Made by a program: the position numbers and the translations under genes
Shown: positions 56,336 to 64,000 of the stretch, piece after piece
How positions within the stretch are numbered: position 1 is the first letter of the stretch
How the letters are laid out: the number at the start of each line of letters is the position of its first letter
The notes under the pieces: model-generated
Databases searched by the model: none
What the model saw: the letters and a program-made list of their open reading frames with translations, nothing else
What the model was told of the DNA's origin: nothing
From: Dipteris shenzhenensis
Taxonomy: Eukaryota > Polypodiophyta > Polypodiopsida > Gleicheniales
Assembly (NCBI GenBank): GCA_047967505.1
Contig: CM106540.1
Strand: one strand, 5' to 3'
DNA: 64,000 nucleotides

Positions 56336-58035
56336 GATGCTCCTAGCCTACCTCACCAAGCCTAATACCAAGCCTACCTTGTCTTGGTATTAGGCTTGGG
56401 TGGCCCTTTTTCCCCCCCAAAAGGGAGATTTCACTCTTGGAGGCCATATCGTACGTTTCCCTTACTCAAATTTAACCAAAATTTTTTCCTCTTATTCATC
56501 ATGCGGAGGACTAAAAATATTGACATTTTTGAAATGTTTGGTCATGTTTGAGAATTACTAGATTTATTTTTAATATTCTTTGTTGATCCTCTAAGGAGTA
56601 AAAGTAAAAATTAAACTTTAATCTTCCTAAATCTAACCGTTGGATTTGGGATTTGATGATTCGACCACACACCCTTATGTGCCTACTAACCTTCCACCGA
56701 ATTGGATTTGCTTAATTATTCAAAATACTAAAAGAATGTGGTGTGCTACTAAAATGCATGTATTTTATGACTTTATTTATTATAAATAATTATTTATAAT
56801 TAGATAAATCATTCAAAAAATTACCAATAAATCAAGTTAAGCTCTACATAATGTAAAGAGACCACCTACAAAGTTTCAATAACATTTAATCTAAAATGAG
56901 TGAGAAATTTAGAATTTAATATGACACTCTCTGTTCGTGACAAAGGTGTGACCACCTTGGAACCATGCCGTGTGACACAAAGAAATTTTTTGTGTGTGCA
57001 TCGAATTTTCAATCAGACTATACGATTGTGTGCACAATAGCATGTGTGATGTTGTGTCTGAAGACCTTAAAGACTAGATCCATAGGGAAGTAGGTGAGAT
57101 TTGCATTTTTGTGTGCTAAAAAGCTTGTTTTTCCACCTCCTAAGGATTGGGGAGTGAACAAAAAGTCGACACCCTTAGCTTGCTACTTCCCAGCAGATAG
57201 TATGGAGAATCAAAAATTTGATTACTGTAAAACTGATACAATAGATGGCGCTGCCTCCCAGCCATGTGCTCCTGTGTGAGAAGCTTCGATGGCATACTGG
57301 AAACAGCAGAGGACGGAGGCTAGATGCTAAGGAATCATGGTTGCTATAGCGAGTGATGATTATGGGCTTCACGGGCTTGCTCTTATATAGCCACCAGTCA
57401 TAGTCAGTTAGACCCAATTGGGAGACTGACCCAGTTGGCCCAAAACGGCCGACTAGAGGTCGGTCCCAAAATAGGCCACCGACCACACGTTAGAACCGTG
57501 GCGCAGAATAGAGCAACTAACCTATGGTCCTTGCTACGGTCTCTGTTCGGCCCAGCATCCGGGATCTCATCTAGGGCTCCAAACGGGCTCCACAACTCGA
57601 GAGTGGGTTGCCTCGGGAAATGCTCCGTCTACCCTCAGTGCAATCAGTCATGGGATGCCTTCCTGCACTTGCATGTAGCCTAGTTGGCAGTGTGCCAACT
57701 CTATCAGAAGCCGTCCAACCATCAGGCCACACATGGCCCCCATCTGATGTCCATCAAACCAGGACCTACTGGATAACCGAGCTACTCAAATGCCTTCTCC
57801 TCATATGGGGGCTTACAAGTAGAGTTAGCTAGTTCCCGTGTAGTTACACAAGAGTGGAGCATTGATTTCTAATAGGCCAACCCTTAATCTCAATTTCTTA
57901 AGGGCTTAATGCAACTAGAGGCCCTTTTTTAGCCCAAAATTCCCCTAATCTAAGCTCCAAAGGGAACATCATAAAAGGATGTTTTTCTACAAGAATCCTC
58001 TTGCTAAAATAGTGATTAAGTATAGAGTGTATCAA
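56336..58035. other. intergenic, no gene recognised
   Basis: The left half is AT-rich. From about 57,280 to 57,800 the sequence is more GC-rich (CCCAGTTGGCCCAAAACGGCC and similar) and may be a retroelement remnant, but no terminal repeat or protein motif could be found. Confidence 0.4.
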
Positions 58036-58990
58036 ATCCCTCATCATCACCGCTCACCTCCAGTGATGGGACGTTCGAGCTTGCATTCTAAGCGTGAAAC
58101 CATATTAATGGGAAATTAGATTGGAACTTAAAGAATAAAACAATTTAAAAAGTGAGATTACAAGTAGGATTAGACTTATACCGTGTGAGCAGCCACCTCA
58201 GCGCAATCGACCGTTGCTCCCAGCACCTCCTACTCAATAGGAGCATGGCTTTGTTCCTATGCAAAACTCGCATCTCATCTCTAAATCTGTGAGAAGGCGA
58301 CCCATCGCAGCTTGCTGTGGGCCCAATTTACAACAATTAGATAAAGTGCATGCAATATGTAATAAAACAAATAGAACAATAAATTAAATGAGAAGAAGTA
58401 GACTTACCACGATTGCCTTGAATGCCAACCATCTGCCTACACCAAAGTGCAAAGTACCTACAGAGTCCAACCATCTCCTCGTAGCCCTCCTCTGACCCTT
58501 GAATAGTTCAGGATGGTCCTTGTACTACTTGAAAAACTTCCAGTCAGCTTTGTCTACCCAGTTGGGTTTAGTCTTCCCCTTGGCAATGGAAGTATGCAAG
58601 GTTGACCTTCGATGCTTCAAGACCCCACCCATGCACTCTCGCATGTAATCCAAATTGAACTCCCAATTTGGGGGGTTAGGGTATTGTCTTTTCAATTCAT
58701 CAATGACTTCTTGCTTCTTTTGGTCATCCTGGTATTGCCAGTCAGTAGCTATGTCACTCCTAAAGTGGTGGCATCATTGCTGAGCCCTTTTTATTTTCTA
58801 TTATCTCTCCAGCAACTATGATTTCATAGGACAAGTCTTGGCTTGGGTAAGGAGGACTCATGGTAGTGGCAGATCCAAAGTAAGTGGTGTTACTGCAAGC
58901 ACTTGCAAAGAGAGCAATAGTAGTGGGAGTAGGAGAGGGCAAGGGACTTGACTGGTACTGGGTCTCAGGACCAAGTGGAGAAGCATAAGA
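58036..58990 (-). pseudogene. older copy of the En/Spm-associated gene
   Basis: This stretch is a diverged duplicate of 59,920-60,900: the same three blocks in the same order, including the intron (AATTAGATTGGAACTTAAAG) and the exon CAGCTTGCTGTGG junction. In the 5' part the minus strand reads SPLGPETQYQSSPLPSPTPT and PYPSQDLSYEIIVAGEIIE, matching copy 2. The coding frame is broken in several places. The N-terminal ~110 residues of copy 2 are missing here, because the conserved part joins directly to AAGCATATGC/GAGAAGG repeats at about 58,985. Confidence 0.7.
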
Positions 58991-59290
58991 GAAGGAAAAG
59001 AGAAGGAGAAGCATAAGAGAAGGAAAAGCATATGCATAAGAGAAAAAGAGAGAACGCATATGCATATGCTTATGCATGAGCATATGCTCATGCATAAGCA
59101 TAAGCATAAGCATAGGCAAATGCATATGCTCATGCATAAGCATATGCATAAGAGAAGGAAAATGCATATTCTCATGCATAAGCATATGAAAGTAAGAGAA
59201 GAGATAAATAAGAAAAGAGAGGAAAAGAAGATAAGAAAGAGGAGAAAAGAGAGAGAAAGCATATGCATAAAAGAAAAAGAGAGAAAGCGT
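58991..59290. repeat. GAGAAGG and ATGCATATGCTCATG repeats
   Basis: Same repeat type as 61,390-63,540: purine-rich runs with blocks of TATGCATAAGCATATGC and CATGAGCATATGCTCATGC that can fold back. It probably was the promoter-side repeat of the older gene copy. Confidence 0.75.
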
Positions 59291-59510
59291 CACTACAAGG
59301 CATAGGCCATTTTCTGACGAAAATATCGACGCTTTTTACATTAAATTTTTTTTTTCACGGGCGCAAACATCACTATAAAAGTCGCTAAAAGCGTTGGAAA
59401 AGAACCGTCGCTATATAGCGACGATGATAAACGTCGCTATATAGTGACACTATTAATCGTCACTATATAGCGACACTGGTAAACGTCGCTATATAGCGAC
59501 GATTAACAGA
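59291..59510 (+). mobile_element. canonical CACTA terminus with subterminal hairpin repeats
   Basis: CACTACAAGGCATAGGCC at 59291 is a textbook CACTA-type terminal inverted repeat start. It is followed by subterminal repeats. CGTCGCTATATAGCGACG, an 18-bp palindrome, and variants (CGTCACTATATAGCGACA) recur four times at about 59,406-59,505, spaced ~30 bp. The element would extend rightward and includes the gene at 59816-61374. I could not find the matching right end inside the window. It lies just after the repeats of the older copy, so it looks like a nested or adjacent insertion. Confidence 0.75.
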
Positions 59511-59815
59511 ACTTTTAAAAAAAGGATTAGTGGGGCTAAACAGGGCTTGTTATGGCCCTATTTAGCCCCACTAATCCTTTTTTTTTTTGTAATTACAAAA
59601 CAAAGTTTTTTTATAACAAAATTTCCCTTGCGAAAAGGGTGATACAAAATCGCTCAAATGAAATGATCGAGCAACAAAAGCATATACATGTCAAACATAT
59701 ACAACATTGTTTGTTACAAAATTACCCTTTCGAAAGGGCGATACAAAATTTCTCAAACGAGCGGATATACAAAATGACATACAGGGCGAAGAAAATGCTA
59801 CTACCACTACTACTA

Positions 59816-61374
59816 CTAATACTTATCCGAATCTGAATCGTCCTCGTCTTGTTGGCCTGTTCCTTGGTCTCCGTGAGCTGCGTCTTCTCCCTGATCCTCG
59901 TCACGTGCGTCTGATCCCTAGCCCTGTTGATCGCTCGCTTCCGATGATGGGATGCTTGAGCTTTGAACCTAAGAGTGAACCATATAAATTGAAAATTAGA
60001 TTGGAACTTAAAGAATAAAACAATTTAAAAAGTGAGATTACAAGTAGGAGTAAACTTATACCGTGCGAGCAGCCACCTCAGCCCAATCGACCGTCGCTCC
60101 CATTGCCTCTTGCTCAATAAACCACGGCTTTGTTCCTATCCGAAATGTGCATCGCGTCTCTGCCTCTGTAGGAAGACGACCCATCGCAGCTTGCTGTGGA
60201 TCCAATTTACAAGAGAGTTAGCTAAAGTGCATGTAATATGTAGTAAAACAAATAGAACAGTACATTAAATGAGAAGAATTAGACTTACCACAGTTGCCTC
60301 GAATGCCAACTGTCCGCCTGCACCAAAGTGCGAAGTACCTACGATGTCCAGTCGTCTCTTCGCAGCCCTCTTCTGACCCTCGAACAATACGGGATGGTCC
60401 CTATTCTGCTTCTTGAAGAACTTCCAATCAGCTTTGTCTGCCCAGCTGGGTTTAACCAACCCCTTTGTGATGGAAGTACGCAAGGTTGATCTACGATGCT
60501 TCAAGACCAAACCCATGCACTCTCGCATATAATCCTCATTAAACTCCCAATTTGGCGGGTTAGGGTATTTCTGTTTTAACTCATCGATGACCGCCTACTT
60601 CTTTTGGCCATCTTGATACCGCCAATCGGTAGCAATGCTGCTCTTGAAGTGATGGCTCATCAACCGCCTCATGGTGGCCATCACTGCTTTGCCCTTTCTA
60701 TCTTCTATTATCTCTCCGACAGCTGTGATTTGATAGGAGAGATCCCCTGATGAGTAAGGAGGATTGATGGTAGCAGAGTCAGGAGTGGAAGCTGTGCGAG
60801 CACTTTCGGAGCGAGGAGTAGCAACGAGAGTAGGAGAGGGAAAGGGACCTGACTGATACTGTGTCTCCGGACCAAGTGGAGACCTATAGGAATGTGAGTG
60901 TGCTGACTCGTCTACATCTCCCGAGTCAGCACAACATAAGCTGCCCTTGCTACTCTTCCTTCCCTTACAAGAGGCATGCGCAGGTGATGACCCCTCGATC
61001 GAAGGGGCATGAGGGGACGGCTGGGCAGTACATCCAACCGTCAATGTAGGGGAGGGAATTGCTGAGGTCCTCTAAGATAGCAGAGAGAAGAATCTCGCTG
61101 CCTCCTCATCGCTCATCTGCGCTACAAACTCGTCGGGACTCCCGACAAAGCCATGCGCGGCTAGCAAAGGAGTTCTCGGAGTTCCTCGAGGGGTAGTCGC
61201 AGTGCTACATGGAAGAGGAGTTAGACCAGGGGTAGTCGTAGTGCTAGGTCCGAGAGGAGTCGGAGTCCTCGGGGTAGTCGCCTGAGAGGAATCAAAGTCC
61301 TCTGGAGCATATAGATCATGAGCTCTCCCCCTGCGAGGCTGTCCGTACTCGTCGGATGAGCGACCTGATCCCAT
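59816..61374 (-). pseudogene. En/Spm (Ptta-type) associated gene, newer copy, three in-frame TAGs
   Basis: Three exons can be placed with good splice sites: 61374-60289, 60193-60062 and 59968-59816, with introns of 95 and 93 bp. ATG 61374 starts MGSGRSSDEYGQPRRGRA, followed by a Thr/Pro-rich region, SDEEAARFFSLLS, TAG 61072, a Ser-rich linker, DLSYQITAVGEIIEDRKGK, MRRLMSHHFKSSIATDW, TAG 60595, WEFNEDYMRECMGLVLKHR, WADKADWKFFKKQN and GQKRAAKRRLDIVGTSHFG. Exon 2 reads MGRLPTEAETRCTFRIGTKP. Exon 3, with TAG 59918, is Gln/Asp-rich and ends DDSDSDKY. The D-W-K-x-F ... R-x-x-K-R-R-L pattern resembles the plant Transposase_24/Ptta accessory proteins of En/Spm elements, which help bind element DNA. 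The family call is moderate. Apart from the TAGs the gene looks well preserved. Confidence 0.65.
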
Positions 61375-61389
61375 GTCTAACATAGACAC

Positions 61390-63540
61390 AAACACGAAAA
61401 CAAAAAACAAAAAAACAAACATAAGCATAGGCATAGGCATAGGCATAGGCAAAGAGGGAGAGAAGAGGAAGAAGAGGAAGAGGAAGAGGAAGAAGAGGAA
61501 GAGGAATCTGAAGAAGAGGGAGAGAAGAGGGAAAAGAGAAGGGGGAGGAGAAGAGGAAGAAGAGGGAAAGGAAAGAGGGAAAGAAGAGGAGAGAAGAGGG
61601 AAAGGAAGAGGAAGAAGAGGAAGAAGAGGAAGAAGAGGGAGAGAAGAGGAAGAAGAGAGAAAGAAGAGAGAAAGAAGAGGGAAAGGAGAGGGTAAGAGAG
61701 GAGAAGAGAGAAGAAGAGGAAGGAGAGAAAGAAGAGAGAATAAGAGAAGGGGGAAAGAGAGAATAAGAGAAGGCAGAAAGAGAAGGAAAAGGAAAGAGGG
61801 AAAGAAGAGGAAGAAGAGGGAAAAGAGGAAGTGGACGAGAAGAGGAAAGAGGAAAGAGGGAGAGAAAGAGAGAAGAAGAGAGAAAGAGAAAAGAGGAAAA
61901 AAGAGACATATGCTCATGCTTATGCATGAGCATATGTCTAATTCTCTTATGCTCATGCATACACATAAGCATGAGCATATGTCTCCTTTTCATATGCTCA
62001 TGCTTATGCTTAAGCATAAGCATAAGCATAAGCTCATGCTTATGCTTATGCATGAGCATAAGAGAAGGGCGAAAGAGAGAATAAGAGGGAAAGGAAAGAG
62101 AGAAGAAGAGGGAAAGAGAAAAGAGGAAAAAAGAGACATATGCTCATGCTTATGCATGAGCATATGTCTACTTCTCTTATGCTCATGCATAAGCATAAGC
62201 ATTCTTATGCTCATGCTTATGTTTATGCATGAGCATAAGAGAAGGGGGAAAGAGAGAAGAAGAGGGAAAGGAAAGAGGAAAAAAGAGGAAAAGAAAGAGC
62301 TCGGGGGGGTCACTCATCATATGTAACCCTATCACGTGAGTTCAAAAGAAGGATATTTTTTATTCCTAAAATTTACAGAAATAAATATACATACGGGACT
62401 ATTTAAAATATTTTTGGAAAAAATTTACAGATTTGTATAGAAAAGGGGTACATTTTATTAATGAAAAAATTTACAGATAAGGGATTTTAAATATAGGCCT
62501 TGAACGCACGACGTGATATAGAGGGTTTATACATAGTGACCCCCCCGAGAGAAAGAGAGAAGAAGAGGGAAAGGAAGGAGAGATTGGAAAAGAGGAAAGA
62601 GGGAGAGAAAGAGAGAAGGGGGAAAGAGAGAATAAGAGAAGGGGGAAAAAAGAGACATATGCTCATGCAAATGCATGAGCATATGTCTATTTCTCTTATG
62701 CTCATGCATAAGCATAAGCATGAGCATATGTCTCCTTTTCTTATGCTCATGCTTATGCTTAAGCATAAGTATAAGAGAAGGGGGAAAGAGAGAATAAGAG
62801 GGAAAGGAAAGAGAGAAGAAGAGGGAAAGAGAAAAGAGGAAAGAAGAGACATATGCTCATGCTTATGCATGAGCATATGTCTACTTCTCTTATGCTCATG
62901 CATAAGCATAAGCATGAGCATATGTCTCCTTTTCTTATGCTCATGCTTATGCTTAAGCATAAGCTCATGCTTATGCTTATGCATGAGCATAAGAGAAGGG
63001 GGAAAGAGAGAATAAGAGGGAAAGGAAAGAGGGAAAGGAAAGAGGGAGAGAAAGAGAGAAGGGGGAAAAAGAGAATAAGAGAAGGGGGAAAAAAGAGACA
63101 TATGCTCATGTGAATGCATGAGCATATGTCTACTTCTCTTATGCTCATGCATAAGCATAAGCATGAGCATATGTCTCCTTTTCTTATGCTCATGCTCATG
63201 CTTATGCTTAAGCATAAGCATAAGAGAAGGGGGAAAGAGAGAATAAGAGGGAAAGGAAAGAGGGAAAGGAAAGAGAGAAGAAGAGGGAAAGAGAAAAGAG
63301 GAAAAAAGAGACATGCTCATGCTTATGCATGAGCATATGTCTACTTCTCTTATGCTCATGCATAAGCATAAGCATTCTTATGCTCATGCTTATGTTTATG
63401 CTTAAGAGAAGGGGGAAAGAGAGAAGAAGAGGGAAAGGAAAGAGGGAAAAAGAGGGAAAGAAAGAGAGAAGAAGAGGAAAAGGAAAGAGGGAAAAAGAGG
63501 AGGAAATAGATTGAAGGAGGGAAGAAGGAAAGAGATTAAG
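61390..63540. repeat. purine-rich DNA with hairpin-forming ATGCTCATG repeats
   Basis: Two repeat classes alternate. One is strand-biased GAGGAA/GGGAAAGAGAG sequence. The other is a ~110-bp module beginning GACATATGCTCATGC and containing CATGAGCATATGTCTAC, CATAAGCATAAGCATGAGC and CATATGTCTCC. The module recurs near 61,905, 62,137, 62,655, 62,850, 63,098 and 63,308, mostly at 195-250-bp spacing. Its first part is an inverted repeat (CATATGCTCATGC against GCATGAGCATATG). Long open frames on both strands here are translations of these repeats (Lys/Arg/Glu-rich one way, Ser/Phe/Leu-rich the other). Confidence 0.9.
62300..62549. mobile_element. 250-bp MITE, copy 2
   Basis: Same element as 47847-48090, with ends CTCGGGGGGGTCACT and AGTGACCCCCCCGAG. 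The 8-bp target duplication AGAAAGAG is at 62292-62299 and 62550-62557. Both terminal and internal sequences are close to copy 1, with a few substitutions and small indels. It sits in the purine-rich repeat. Confidence 0.93.
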
Positions 63541-64000
63541 GGGAAGAGAGGGTTCCTACACCCATCACTACAGCTAGCGCTTAAGGTGCTAGCTGCAGGC
63601 CAATGCAAATAACAAAAATAATAAATGGAAAAAAGAGGAAGCACTTACCTGAAATAGTACGTCCTGCTCGGTGTTGTGGACTGGCCCTACAAAAGAGAGG
63701 AAACAACCGATTTTTCAAATAAGATGTTAGAGGAAGGAGGAGATTACAAAAGTAGCTTCTTGAAAAGGAGGAGATTGAGGAGACAAGGAGAAAGAGAAGG
63801 AAGAGAAATACAAAAAAGAGGTGAGTCTTCTTTCTTTCTTAAAATCTCATTTTTTGTTTCAATCCTTTGAAAACAAGCATGAAAACTAGTTTACAAGTTT
63901 AGCAATACAAGGAGAAGCACTCACAAAACTAAAGCTAACAAACAAATAACCTACATTGTTGAAACAAACTCACCTCTTGAAGAACTTCCTTTCAAGAAAC
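63541..64000. other. window end, no gene recognised
   Basis: The sequence includes CACTACAGCTAGCGC near 63,567 and then AT-rich DNA. No matching CACTA right end and no clear gene were seen. The newer CACTA element may continue beyond the window. Confidence 0.4.

Noticed and set aside
57175-57830. GC-rich open frames as a gene
   Set aside because: Short frames on both strands, no motif, no intron or terminal-repeat support.
61316-63359. Long open frames (up to ~317 codons) at 61.3-63.4 kb
   Set aside because: Lys/Arg/Glu-rich one way and Ser/Phe/Leu/Pro-rich the other; both are translations of purine-rich and ATGC repeats. Only the part below 61,374 on the minus strand belongs to a gene.
63567-63581. 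CACTACAGCTAGCGC as right end of the newer CACTA element
   Set aside because: It is in the same orientation as the left end, not inverted, and matches only CACTACA.
1-64000. tRNA or rRNA genes
   Set aside because: I looked for conserved rRNA blocks and tRNA loop motifs by eye and saw none that held up; a covariance-model scan would be decisive.

Overview
The window looks like nuclear DNA of a land plant with a large, repeat-choked genome. The evidence is plant-type TTTAGGG telomeric repeat DNA inside a satellite, Ty1/Copia and CACTA/TNP2-type elements, GT-AG introns, a PPR relic, and a coding relic of the plant FCP1/HAD subfamily that reads DLNG at its active site. The repeat and transposase style would suit a seedless vascular plant such as a fern, but this is only an impression. 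I see no intact single-copy housekeeping gene. Almost every recognisable coding region belongs to a mobile element or is a broken relic.

Layout. 0.8-3.7 kb: a gag-only LTR element (TR-GAG type). 3.7-4.1 kb: short palindromic repeats. 4.1-5.7 kb: an AT-rich ~0.5-kb tandem repeat. 6.7-12.3 kb, minus strand: a long broken gene whose parts can be joined through GT-AG introns. In order it carries a ParB-like segment, a degenerate N4/N6 DNA-methyltransferase-like segment, an FCP1/HAD phosphatase-like domain and a SET-like domain. 12.8-30.8 kb: a complex satellite with higher-order repeats, split at 20.5-26.4 kb by a very young, complete Copia element. 30.8-31.7 kb: three 280-bp repeats. 32.1-32.4 kb: a PPR relic. 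34.3-37.1 kb: more satellite mixed with a 20-bp palindrome family. 37.2-40.5 kb: a decayed DUF8039/DUF7869-type transposase-like gene. 41.9-43.8 kb: a decayed coiled-coil/RING gene. 44.0-47.1 kb: a 187-bp satellite with telomeric-type repeats inside two monomers. 47.4-55.5 kb, minus strand: one transposase-like gene cut in two by a CACTA/TNP2 element, with a 244-bp MITE in its 3' part. 55.7-55.9 kb: a second cluster of a 14-bp palindrome. 58.0-61.4 kb: two copies of an En/Spm-associated gene, the second beside a canonical CACTACAAG terminus. 61.4-63.5 kb: purine-rich DNA with hairpin-forming ATGCTCATG-type repeats and a second MITE copy.

How it fits together. The insertions are nested and can be ordered: satellite, then Copia; transposase gene, then TNP2 element and MITE; older En/Spm-like copy, then the newer CACTA terminus. 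The in-frame stops I could place are overwhelmingly TAG and TGA, as expected if methylated CAG and CGA codons decayed by C-to-T change. The composite ParB/methyltransferase/FCP1/SET relic is the most unusual item: it combines DNA-modification and chromatin-type domains in one apparent reading path, and its introns, but not its exons, carry the locally abundant palindrome.
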